This document shows positions 18,455 through 26,348 of a DNA stretch of 64,000 nt, piece by piece; the first letter of the stretch is position 1; every line of letters begins with the position of its first letter. Origin of the DNA: SZUA-368 sp028533045 (GTDB taxonomy: Bacteria; Spirochaetota; Spirochaetia; DSM-2461); contig JBNAIG010000043.1 of the NCBI GenBank assembly GCA_050031985.1, forward strand, positions 42,455 through 106,454, given 5' to 3'. The notes beneath the pieces were generated by a model. It saw nothing but the letters and a program-made list of their open reading frames with translations, was not told where the DNA came from and did not search any database. The position numbers and the translations under genes are program-made.

Positions 18455-18964
18455 TTAAGAAGAATATCCCTCCTTTGGGGATTTTAGGTGATTCACGATG
18501 GCCCGGGAGAGTTGCTCCGGACTATCATCTATGGACAAAATTAAGCCGTAATCCGGTTCCTCAAGAGCATCAAACTGACTTTTTAACATGTCCGACTTAA
18601 AATAGTGGCCCTTCCGGGAGGCCATCCGTTCCCGAATCGTCTCATAACTACCTTTTAAATAGACCCATTCAATCGGCTTGCCCAATCCCTCGCCCAGGAA
18701 TTGACGGTACGATTCCTTCAAAGCGGAACAGGTAAAAACGGCCGACTCCCCTCTACGTTGAAACGCAGCTATTTTTTGCCGGATCGCCTCAAGCCAGGGC
18801 CAGCGATCTTCGTCAGTCAGAGGAGTGCCTCCGCTCATTTTGCGAAGGTTTTCCTCGGGATGAAAGCTGTCCGCCTCCAGATAGGGCCATCCCAGGGCCT
18901 GAGCCGTCAACTCACCCACCGTTGTCTTTCCGCATCCGCTCACACCCATAATCAGGATCACCAT
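18455..18964 (-). CDS. gntK: Gluconate kinase
   Basis: 169 residues, the usual size. The P-loop is GVSGCGKTT at residues 7-15, followed by EADSFHPEENLRKMSGGTPLTDEDRWPWL, a signature of the GntK/IDNK family, and later FTCSALKESYR and KGHYFKSDML. It phosphorylates D-gluconate to 6-phosphogluconate. GGAGGAGG lies before the ATG. The promoter is divergent from that of the radical SAM gene, only 71 bp away. No gluconate permease is adjacent. Confidence 0.92.
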   Translation of the reverse strand: MVILIMGVSGCGKTTVGELTAQALGWPYLEADSFHPEENLRKMSGGTPLTDEDRWPWLEAIRQKIAAFQRRGESAVFTCSALKESYRQFLGEGLGKPIEWVYLKGSYETIRERMASRKGHYFKSDMLKSQFDALEEPDYGLILSIDDSPEQLSRAIVNHLKSPKEGYSS

Positions 18965-18986
18965 AACCGTCCTCCTCCGGCCCTAA

Positions 18987-19015
18987 AGGGTATAACAGCT
19001 TTCCCGGCCTGTCAA
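18987..19015 (-). promoter_or_regulatory. Promoter of gntK
   Basis: On the minus strand TTGACA (19015-19010) is followed 17 nt later by TACCCT, or 15 nt later by TATACC. It sits back to back with the -10 box of the radical SAM gene. Confidence 0.5.
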
Positions 19016-19023
19016 TTTCATAC

Positions 19024-19029
19024 TATAAT
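19024..19029 (+). promoter_or_regulatory. -10 box of the radical SAM gene, leaderless arrangement
   Basis: TATAAT at 19024-19029 ends 6 nt before ATG 19036. The -35 region is weak, and no Shine-Dalgarno is present. Confidence 0.5.
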
Positions 19030-19035
19030 CGGGCC

Positions 19036-20535
19036 ATGGTACTTTTGAACCCTCCCGCCGTCCGTAACTGTGAACCTCCCGTGGGTCTGAGCCGCATAGC
19101 CGGAGCCCTTCGTGCCGCCGGTGAACCGGTTAAGCTGATTGACGGCGCCCGGGACGCTCTGGACTGGCTCTCGGAGCAGGAAGGAACCGACAAAGAAGAC
19201 AGGCAGGCCCGACGGGTCTACCGCTCCCGGAACCACATTCGAGAAACCCTCCAGTCCCCTCGGGGATACGACTCCTTTGACCGCTACGTCAAAACCGTCT
19301 CCGACTACACTCTCCTCCTTAACAGCCCTCTCCCCAAAGAGATCCGTCTCACCCCCGCCGACTACCGCCACAGCCAACTCTCCCCGCTCCGCAGCGAAGA
19401 TATAGGCCGGGCCCAGGACAATCCGGAAAGCAACCCTTTTTACCCCTGGTTTTCTTCTGTCCTGAAAGATCTACTGGGAGGAGAAGAGACCCGGCTGGGA
19501 ATCTCCTTGAATTACCTAAGCCAGGTTTTAACGACGGCGGCCCTCATAGGCTTTATACAAAGGGAGTTCCCCGCAACTCGGATTCTTTTGGGAGGAGGGC
19601 TAATCTCCTCCTGGGCCCGCCGCCCGGGCCTGGAAAAGCTCCCCTTCAAGGCGGACCTCATCCATCCCGGACGGGGAGAAGAGGCGGCGGTCCGCTTCTG
19701 TGACCGGAAGTGGGCGGGAGAAGGTACGCCCTGGTTCGGAGATCTCTACGATAACCCTTACATGGCCCCCGGTCCCATTCTCCCCTACTCCGTCGCAGAC
19801 AGCTGTTCCTGGAAACGCTGCTCCTTCTGTGCCGAGCGCTGGGAAAACTACCCCTACCGGGAACAGGAAGCGCCAATAGCCGCCCGCCAACTGGCCGCTC
19901 TCACCGCAGAGCACAGCCCCGCCCTTATCCACCTGAGCGACAGTGAAATCAGCTCAGCCTTCATGACAGAGTTAATAAAAACCCCGCCCGGCGCCCCCTG
20001 GTACAGCTTCAGCCGATTTACCAAGGAGATGACCGACCTGTCCTACTGCCGCCGACTGGCCCAAAGCGGTTGCCGAATGCTTTGCCTGGGATTGGAATCG
20101 GGGGACCAGGAGGTACTGAACCGTCTGAACAAGGGAATACGGCTGGATTGGGTCTCTGTCATTCTTAAAAACCTGAAGGAAGCGGGAATAGGGACCTTCG
20201 TTTATCTTCTTTTTGGCACACCTGCGGAAAACCGGGACGCCGCTCTCCGAACCCGGGATTTTGCCCTGGAACACCGAGCTTACATGAACTACCTGAATCT
20301 GGCCGTCTTTACCATGCCCCGAATCAGCGGAGAGGCGGAAAGCCTGGAAAAGACCGACTTTTACGAAGGGGATCTCTCCCTGGCCACCGATTTCGTCCAC
20401 CCCGGCGGCTGGTCCCGCAGCGAAGTACGGCGATTTCTTGATAAGGAGTTTAGGGGAGTGCCCGAACTGCGGGAGATTTTAAAGAGAACCCCGCCGGTTT
20501 ATACGGCGAATCACGCCTCTTTTATAAAGAAATAA
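19036..20535 (+). CDS. B12-binding-type radical SAM protein
   Basis: 499 residues. The N-terminal region resembles a cobalamin-binding Rossmann domain (LNPPAVRN, GLSRIAGALRAAG, ILLGGGLISSWA). The radical SAM core carries Cys257-x4-Cys262-x2-Cys265 within CSWKRCSFC, a spacing seen in B12-dependent subfamilies, followed by SDSEIS, CRMLCLGLESGDQEVLNRLNKG and GTFVYLLFGTPAENRDAA. It should bind a [4Fe-4S] cluster and cleave S-adenosylmethionine. No RiPP precursor or obvious substrate gene is adjacent, so the substrate is unknown. Confidence 0.85.
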   Translation: MVLLNPPAVRNCEPPVGLSRIAGALRAAGEPVKLIDGARDALDWLSEQEGTDKEDRQARRVYRSRNHIRETLQSPRGYDSFDRYVKTVSDYTLLLNSPLPKEIRLTPADYRHSQLSPLRSEDIGRAQDNPESNPFYPWFSSVLKDLLGGEETRLGISLNYLSQVLTTAALIGFIQREFPATRILLGGGLISSWARRPGLEKLPFKADLIHPGRGEEAAVRFCDRKWAGEGTPWFGDLYDNPYMAPGPILPYSVADSCSWKRCSFCAERWENYPYREQEAPIAARQLAALTAEHSPALIHLSDSEISSAFMTELIKTPPGAPWYSFSRFTKEMTDLSYCRRLAQSGCRMLCLGLESGDQEVLNRLNKGIRLDWVSVILKNLKEAGIGTFVYLLFGTPAENRDAALRTRDFALEHRAYMNYLNLAVFTMPRISGEAESLEKTDFYEGDLSLATDFVHPGGWSRSEVRRFLDKEFRGVPELREILKRTPPVYTANHASFIKK

Positions 20536-20606
20536 GAGAAAAGGCTAGTCATAAATAAGATTTACGCTATAATAGTCACATATTAGACACATAAAGGACA
20601 AAATAA

Positions 20607-21008
20607 ATGATCAAAAAATTATTTCTCACTTTGACAATGATTTCGGCGCTTCTCTTTTTCGCAGGCTGCGATGACGGTTCAAGCGATTCTTCCAGCGGTG
20701 TATCCCTAAGCCCCCCTAGCTGGATACAGGGTTCCTGGGAAGGAACCGACAGCTACGGTGATACCTACACCTATACTTTTACCAGCAATAGCGTTTCATG
20801 GGATGGTGATGACCTTGCAAACATAGCCACAACATACGAAGTTAGTTTCACAGATAGTACAGGAACGACAACCGATGGATACAATACCTATTCTATATCA
20901 GGAACAGATTCATATGGGACTTACACCGAAGTTTATACAGAAACCAGTGATAGCAATATTATTACCTGTTTCAATGAAGATGAAACATTTGACCTAAACA
21001 AGCAATAA
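20607..21008 (+). CDS. Small lipoprotein, twin A
   Basis: 133 residues. The signal peptide ends in a lipobox (LFFAGC), followed by an Asp/Ser linker (DDGSSDSSSG), then the block PPSWIQGSWEG and a Tyr/Thr/Ser-rich beta domain. It resembles the next gene (21272-21655) in the signal peptide, the linker and the W-I-Q-G-x-W-E block, while the rest has diverged. This looks like a small lipocalin-like or META-type fold, but I cannot assign a family. Function unknown. Confidence 0.8.
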   Translation: MIKKLFLTLTMISALLFFAGCDDGSSDSSSGVSLSPPSWIQGSWEGTDSYGDTYTYTFTSNSVSWDGDDLANIATTYEVSFTDSTGTTTDGYNTYSISGTDSYGTYTEVYTETSDSNIITCFNEDETFDLNKQ

Positions 21009-21014
21009 TTCCCC

Positions 21015-21038
21015 TCCCGGGGCCATCCGGCCCCGGGA
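21015..21038 (+). terminator. Hairpin after lipoprotein twin A
   Basis: TCCCGGGGCC, loop ATCC, GGCCCCGGGA: a perfect 10-bp stem directly after the stop codon. No T run follows, so termination strength is uncertain. Confidence 0.5.
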
Positions 21039-21271
21039 ATCAATGACACAACATGAAGAAAGAAAGTTTTTAAACTCTAAACACTCTCGACCGCTTCACA
21101 AATACAATATATTAAATACACCATTGCGACTTGCCTCCTCCACAAGAAATCAAATCAATAAAAAAAAAAGCGACCTTTTCAATAAAAATAGAAATATTTA
21201 ATAGTTTTTAAAACAAAACGAAGGTATATTAGTTTCAATTCCAACATAAATCATTTACAAAGGAGATAAAA

Positions 21272-21655
21272 ATGATTAAGAAATTTATGTTACCTCTGCT
21301 TATGGCTATGGCCATGATGTTTTTCGTAGGCTGTGACGATGGTTCCAGTGATTCTTCCAGTAGTTCTGCTCTGAGTACCCCTAGTTGGATTCAGGGAACT
21401 TGGGAAGCATCCAGCTATTATGAATGGGAATTTACAAGTGGAAATGCAATACTCTACATGAGTTCAACTGAATATATCAATATTCAAGACTTAGCTGATT
21501 ATGGTTACACCGTTTCAGATACGACTGGGGACTACGAATACAATTTCACTGTTAGCTACTCCGGAACAACCTACTATGATTACACTTTCACTTATGATGA
21601 AACTGATGCAACTATGACCTGGAACAACGTTGAGTTCACAAAGTCCACTGACTAA
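21272..21655 (+). CDS. Small lipoprotein, twin B
   Basis: 127 residues, a diverged tandem copy of the preceding gene. The signal peptide ends in MFFVGC, followed by DDGSSDSSSSSA, then TPSWIQGTWE, and a Tyr-rich domain of probable beta structure. AAGGAG lies 7 nt before the ATG. Its own AT-rich upstream region (about 21060-21270) and a strong terminator downstream suggest an independent transcription unit. Confidence 0.8.
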   Translation: MIKKFMLPLLMAMAMMFFVGCDDGSSDSSSSSALSTPSWIQGTWEASSYYEWEFTSGNAILYMSSTEYINIQDLADYGYTVSDTTGDYEYNFTVSYSGTTYYDYTFTYDETDATMTWNNVEFTKSTD

Positions 21656-21663
21656 AATAGTAT

Positions 21664-21693
21664 GGGGGAGCCAAAAGCTCCCCCGTTTTTTTT
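21664..21693 (+). terminator. Strong Rho-independent terminator
   Basis: GGGGGAGC, loop CAAAA, GCTCCCCC, then G and eight T. It ends twin B and abuts the stop codon of the convergent nudC gene, so it may serve both directions. Confidence 0.9.
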
Positions 21694-22531
21694 ACAACTC
21701 CCCCAAAAAATCATCAATCATACGCCGGGCAATACTCCCCTGGGGAGGCAAAACAGGCAAATTATCCGCCCCGAACCACTGGGCATCAAGAATTTCCACC
21801 CCGTCCGGCACAGGCTCCCCCTCGGGACATTCGGCGGTAAAACCCAACATAAGAGAACGGGGCATAGGCCACTGCTGGGAATCAAAGTAACGGATATTCT
21901 TCACGTTTAAAGAGACCTCTTCCATGACTTCCCGGCGCACCGCGTCTTCCAGGGACTCCCCGGTCTCTACAAAACCGGCAATATGGGAGTAAAGCCCCTC
22001 GGGAAAATTCACATTGTGAGCCAGGAGAAGCTCTTCCCCCCGGGTAATCAAGACAATAACGGCCGGAGCAAAACTGGGGTAATAAAAAGCCCCGCATTCA
22101 GGACAGCGACGGCAGGACTCCTCCCGTTCCAATTCGGTCTTACTCCCGCAGCTGCCGCAGTAACGGTTTGTCCGTTCCCAGCCCAGGATCTGACGGGCCC
22201 GGGAAAAGGGGAACTGCTCCTCCCGGGGAATATCCCGGAAAACATCGTTAAAAGAGTGCCAAAGCCAACCTTCGGGCAAAGGGACCTCTTTTCCTTCCAG
22301 GCTTCCGCAAAAGAGAGAGATTTCTCTCTCCTCCGTACATCCCGTTCCCAAGCGGAACAGTTGAGTCGGTTCGGGCAAGTTCCGCTCACTTCCGGGAATC
22401 AGGAAATCGTGCGGAACGGGAGAGGCTTTCCGGGATGCCATCAGCCCTTCCTTTTCGGAGAAAATCAGCATAAGGTCGCCTTCCTGCACCTCGCTCATAT
22501 TACATAATTGGAATTGGGGGGTAAACGTCAT
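21692..22531 (-). CDS. nudC: NAD+/NADH pyrophosphatase (NudC-type Nudix hydrolase)
   Basis: 279 residues from ATG 22531. The zinc ribbon YCGSCGSKTE...CRRCPECG supplies four cysteines. It is followed by the Nudix box GFVETGESLEDAVRREVMEEV and then SQQWPMPRSLM, a variant of the SQPWPFPxS signature that marks NADH-type pyrophosphatases. The enzyme hydrolyses NAD(H) to NMN(H) and AMP and can remove NAD caps from RNA. The longer open frame (to 22708) lies antisense to the methyltransferase gene and was rejected. The ATG overlaps, on the opposite strand, an ATG at 22530 inside CATG. Confidence 0.88.
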   Translation of the reverse strand: MTFTPQFQLCNMSEVQEGDLMLIFSEKEGLMASRKASPVPHDFLIPGSERNLPEPTQLFRLGTGCTEEREISLFCGSLEGKEVPLPEGWLWHSFNDVFRDIPREEQFPFSRARQILGWERTNRYCGSCGSKTELEREESCRRCPECGAFYYPSFAPAVIVLITRGEELLLAHNVNFPEGLYSHIAGFVETGESLEDAVRREVMEEVSLNVKNIRYFDSQQWPMPRSLMLGFTAECPEGEPVPDGVEILDAQWFGADNLPVLPPQGSIARRMIDDFLGEL

Positions 22532-22604
22532 GGGTCGAGTATATCCCCGAATCAAGAGCTTGTACAGAAAGGCCCGACGGGATATTCTCTCAAGAGGAGA
22601 GAAA

Positions 22605-23330
22605 ATGGAAAAGTGCAGTTTAAAAGATAGGGCCCTGCAAAAAGAGGGCCTCCTGGTCACGGAAGGGGCCTTTCTCTTCGAACGACTCCTGGAATCGGGG
22701 CTTCCCATTGAAAATATCTGGTGCTCTCCTGCGGTTTACGAAAAATACAACCTTGCCGATTATCCCTGCCAGGTTCTTTCCCGGGAGGAGCTTTCCCAAA
22801 CCGCAGGATACAACTTCCACCGGGGCGTTTTAGCCCTGGCCCGGGCTCCCGAACTTCCCCCGCCTCCTTCCAATGAAGCCATTTCTGACCGGGGCATCCT
22901 GGTTCTCCCCCGCCTGGGCGACCCGGAAAACCTGGGAGGGATCCTGCGAAGCGCCCTGGGACTTGGAATTAAAACAGTCCTCCTGGGACCGGGAAATCCC
23001 TATGTATACGGGCGAAAAGCCCTTAGAAGCGGGATGGGAGCCCAATTCAAGCTGAATTTATACCGATTTGATTCGCCGGAAACTCTCTTTGACTGGAACG
23101 GGGGAAAACGTCCGGTCATCGCTACAGCCCTGGAAGAAAACTCCCTCTCCCTAAAAAAGTTCAGCCCGCCGGAGAAGTGGCTCCTTCTCATGGGTCACGA
23201 AGGGGAAGGTTTGGACAAGCCTTTTCTAAACAAAGCCGACTACAAACTAATTATCCCCCAAACCGAGTTTGTGGATAGCCTGAATGTCAATGTGGCCACC
23301 GGAATTCTTTTGTATCATCTTTCACACTAA
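22605..23330 (+). CDS. SpoU/TrmH-family RNA 2'-O-methyltransferase
   Basis: 241 residues from ATG 22605, chosen because GAGGAG lies 5 nt upstream; an in-frame ATG at 22530 would add 25 residues. The N-terminal RNA-binding part contains GLLVTEGAFLFERLLESG. The three knotted-fold motifs are present: DPENLGGILRSALGLG (motif 1), LLMGHEGEGL (motif 2) and IIPQTEFVDSLNVNVATGILLY (motif 3). It should methylate a ribose 2'-OH in rRNA or tRNA using SAM; the target nucleoside cannot be told. Divergent from nudC. Confidence 0.88.
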   Translation: MEKCSLKDRALQKEGLLVTEGAFLFERLLESGLPIENIWCSPAVYEKYNLADYPCQVLSREELSQTAGYNFHRGVLALARAPELPPPPSNEAISDRGILVLPRLGDPENLGGILRSALGLGIKTVLLGPGNPYVYGRKALRSGMGAQFKLNLYRFDSPETLFDWNGGKRPVIATALEENSLSLKKFSPPEKWLLLMGHEGEGLDKPFLNKADYKLIIPQTEFVDSLNVNVATGILLYHLSH

Positions 23331-23420
23331 GTATAGAAAATAAATTTGAAATTTCTGCCTTCATGAACGTTAATTAGATTACACGCATCATGCAATTAAT
23401 CATCAGAAGGAGTTACGTCC

Positions 23421-25541
23421 ATGAAGTTTTTTCAGAACAAAACCATATCCTTTGCCATCCCCCTAGTCATTATTCTTGTATTTGTTCTCATTCTGGCCTT
23501 TACAGCCCAAGCCTTCGTCATAGTTAAGCCCCTAAGGCATAACTTGATAGAATCACAACAAACGGACTATACCATTATTACCCAAGCCCTTGGGGAACTC
23601 ATAGAGTCGGAAATTAATGAAAGCCTAAGACTCCTTAACAACGGAAGCGAAGAAATCAAACGCAGTCTTTCCACCAACTCCTATGATAATAATATGGAAA
23701 ATCCCCCCCTCCGCAATACCATTGAACAGACAGTTATGGGGCTAAACCATTTAAATCCCATATTCCTGACGACCTTCTTCATGGACAGTGAGGGTATCGC
23801 ACTTTCCAGCACAAATAAATCCCTCTTGGGAAAGGACCTCTCCTCCCGCCCCTACTATGATGCCATTATCAAAGAGGGGAAGATGAACTACATCTCTTCC
23901 GATGCTCTTGTATCACTCTCAACAGGTAAAACCACCATTATTCTCGCCTCTGCCATTCAAATAGAGGGAGAGAACCAATACGTTCTGGCCACATCCATTG
24001 ACCTGGATGTCCTGGGAAGAAAATACATTTATGATAAGAATATCGGTGAAACGGGAGAAATGTTCGTTTTAGACGGACAGGGGCTTATCATTGTTCATCC
24101 CAATGAGGAACTTCGCTATACTTCAGCCAATGCCCTATCTCCCGAATACGGCAAAATTGTCTCGCAAAAGGAAGAAAAGTTCTTTGGTGTTATCAAAGAG
24201 GGGGACCAGTCAAAAAGGGCCGTAATAGTCCCCTTGGGCAGGACGGGATGGTTCTTTACTCTTACTATAAATATCAACGAAACAGAGAGTATCGTGTCCC
24301 AAATACGCACCCTCTTCTATATAAGCAATACGATTCTGATACTTTTTGTCTCCGCGATTATTGTCCTCTATCTTAAACACCGGGTAGTACAGAAGGTCAA
24401 GAAGCTTTCCGGCCTTATTAATCTCGCCTCTACGGGAGATTTGACAGAACGAGGCCTCACCCAGGGCTACGATGAAATCGCCGATATGACCGGCCACATT
24501 AATGAACATTTAAATTCATTAAGCAACTTCTTTACCGATTTAGCGGACAACCTTCACAATCTGGACGATGTGGGGGGGAATCTGGCATCAAACATGGAAG
24601 AAACTGCGGCGGCCCTTGTTCAGATACGTACCAATGTAGATGTAACACTCAACAAAATGGAGAGACAAAGAAACAGCGCCAACTCCACTGCGGCGGCCGT
24701 GGAAGAAACGGAACGGAATATAGAGTCGCTGGACCGAAATATTGCCAAGCAGAACGCCGATATTGACGAAGGAACCGCTGCCGTAGAAGAGATGGTAGCC
24801 CAGATAAACAGCATAACCACCTCCACGGAAGAAGCGGATAGCATTATGAGTGAACTAACCGCCTCTTCCCAAGTCGGCCTGGAAAACCTTACCGACGTAA
24901 CAGCTACCGTTAAGGATATCTCCGATAAATCCCAGGCTCTGGAAAGCGCCAATACCCTCATAGCCGGGATTTCCGCCCGGACCAACCTTCTGGCCATGAA
25001 CGCTGCCATTGAAGCGGCCCATGCGGGCGAAGCGGGCCGGGGATTTGCCGTGGTGGCCGATGAAATACGAAAACTGGCGGAACAGTCGGCCCTGCAGTCA
25101 AGCCAGGTAAAACAGAACATAACAGAAATTCAGCTTAGCATAGACGATGCGGTAGCCGGGGCCGATTCCACCAACGGCTCCTTCAATGATATTCGGGCAC
25201 GAGTGGAAAAAATGGATCAGATTATCGGAGAGATTCGCGCCTCCATGGAAGAGCAGGCCGAAGGGGGAAGCCAGGTACTGAATTCCTTCAAAGAGCTCAG
25301 ACATGCCGGTATGGAAGTGAAAGGGGGCTCTGCGGAAATGACCAAGGGCAACCGGATCATATTGGACGCCATGGAAGACCTCATCCATCTCCACGACGAA
25401 GTGGCCAGCGCCATGGCGGAAATAGACAATGGTATGACAGAAATCAATAAAGCCGCCGGAGCAGTAACACTCCTAAGCCAGAAGAACCGGGACAGCATAG
25501 GACATGTTAGAGAAAAGGCGGCCCTTTACCGAGTTTCCTAA
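23421..25541 (+). CDS. Methyl-accepting chemotaxis protein with periplasmic dCache domain
   Basis: 706 residues. Transmembrane helix 1 is at about 10-34. A periplasmic double-Cache sensor (about 40-290) contains LGKDLSSRPYYDAIIKEGK and ILASAIQIEGENQYVLATSID. Transmembrane helix 2 is at about 293-315, followed by a HAMP domain and the long signalling coiled coil with the tip sequence TNLLAMNAAIEAAHAGEAGRGFAVVADEIRKLA. dCache sensors bind amino acids, amines or carboxylates directly. GAAGGAG precedes the ATG. The stop codon overlaps that of the convergent nucleosidase gene. Confidence 0.93.
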   Translation: MKFFQNKTISFAIPLVIILVFVLILAFTAQAFVIVKPLRHNLIESQQTDYTIITQALGELIESEINESLRLLNNGSEEIKRSLSTNSYDNNMENPPLRNTIEQTVMGLNHLNPIFLTTFFMDSEGIALSSTNKSLLGKDLSSRPYYDAIIKEGKMNYISSDALVSLSTGKTTIILASAIQIEGENQYVLATSIDLDVLGRKYIYDKNIGETGEMFVLDGQGLIIVHPNEELRYTSANALSPEYGKIVSQKEEKFFGVIKEGDQSKRAVIVPLGRTGWFFTLTININETESIVSQIRTLFYISNTILILFVSAIIVLYLKHRVVQKVKKLSGLINLASTGDLTERGLTQGYDEIADMTGHINEHLNSLSNFFTDLADNLHNLDDVGGNLASNMEETAAALVQIRTNVDVTLNKMERQRNSANSTAAAVEETERNIESLDRNIAKQNADIDEGTAAVEEMVAQINSITTSTEEADSIMSELTASSQVGLENLTDVTATVKDISDKSQALESANTLIAGISARTNLLAMNAAIEAAHAGEAGRGFAVVADEIRKLAEQSALQSSQVKQNITEIQLSIDDAVAGADSTNGSFNDIRARVEKMDQIIGEIRASMEEQAEGGSQVLNSFKELRHAGMEVKGGSAEMTKGNRIILDAMEDLIHLHDEVASAMAEIDNGMTEINKAAGAVTLLSQKNRDSIGHVREKAALYRVS

Positions 25542-26209
25542 AGAGCAGCAAGGACAAAGCTGATATAGTCGGCCAGAGAAACCATCAGGACTTTGAGATT
25601 TTGCTTAAAGTCCCGGTGGGTTTCCCCATCGGCACTGTCCGAGATTCCCCGGATTTCCACAAAAGGAACATGGCTAAATTGACAGGCTCGGGCTCCCCCG
25701 GCCCCTTCCCAGGCCACGGCCAAAGCCTTTGTCCGCCCGGCCACCCGTTCTTTGCTCTCCTCACAGCTAACCTCTTCATCGCCGCTGGCAATAGGGCCAA
25801 AATGTAAGGTAAAGTTACCGGAATCGCTGCCGCAACGTCTCATAGTCTCAATCAGCTCCCTGTCAGCCTCAAAACAGGGGATCAGCTGTTTCCGGGATGT
25901 TTTAATATCATGCTCAATAGTTTTGACACCAATAACGATGTCAAAAAGCTTCACATTTACCTCCAGGCTCCCGGCAGCCCCCAAACAAAAAACCCGCTCA
26001 AGACCATCAATATGATCAAGGTAAAACTGAGTCTGAACGGCAAACTGAGCCTTTCCCAAACCTCCCGGGGCAACATAGAGTTCCAGGCGGGGGAAATAGC
26101 TAATTTCTCTTTTATCAATTATAAATGGCTCCCCCACACTCAAACTCTTTAAACGCTCAAGAAAGGGGTTCAGTTCTATTTTTGTAGGAATTACAATTAA
26201 TGTAGCCAT
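25538..26209 (-). CDS. MTA/SAH nucleosidase-like phosphorylase-family protein
   Basis: 223 residues of the PNP/UDP phosphorylase superfamily: GGLGKAQFAVQTQ, CLGAAGSLEVNVKLFDIVIG, ASGDEEV, a hydrophobic core strand in VPFVEIRGISDSADGE (the GISDxAD motif with the catalytic Asp), and a C-terminal helix. Best matches by motif are nucleosidases acting on methylthioadenosine/S-adenosylhomocysteine or futalosine (MqnB); I cannot separate these. The gene stands alone between a chemoreceptor and a large intergenic hairpin. Confidence 0.7.
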   Translation of the reverse strand: MATLIVIPTKIELNPFLERLKSLSVGEPFIIDKREISYFPRLELYVAPGGLGKAQFAVQTQFYLDHIDGLERVFCLGAAGSLEVNVKLFDIVIGVKTIEHDIKTSRKQLIPCFEADRELIETMRRCGSDSGNFTLHFGPIASGDEEVSCEESKERVAGRTKALAVAWEGAGGARACQFSHVPFVEIRGISDSADGETHRDFKQNLKVLMVSLADYISFVLAAL

Positions 26210-26225
26210 TTCGCTAAGATGTCCT

Positions 26226-26345
26226 CAAAAAGGAGTGGATTTGGCTCAGAATCAAGGCAGGATGGCAACCTGGACTCGCAGCGTACACAAAGTACGTGAG
26301 AATCCAGGTTGTCATCCTAACGCAGAGTCTGAGCCAAAGGCGCCC
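26226..26345. repeat. Large intergenic palindrome between pheT and the nucleosidase gene
   Basis: A 99-bp imperfect inverted repeat spans 26240-26338: TTTGGCTCAGA pairs with TCTGAGCCAAA, AGGATGGCAACCTGGA with TCCAGGTTGTCATCCT, and GTAC with GTAC around a loop near 26289. The outer arms are AAAAAGG and CCTTTTT, so on either strand the structure ends in T-rich sequence and could terminate pheST. Its size exceeds a normal terminator, and it resembles mobile intergenic palindromes. No second copy is seen in the window. Confidence 0.75.
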
Positions 26346-26348
26346 TTT

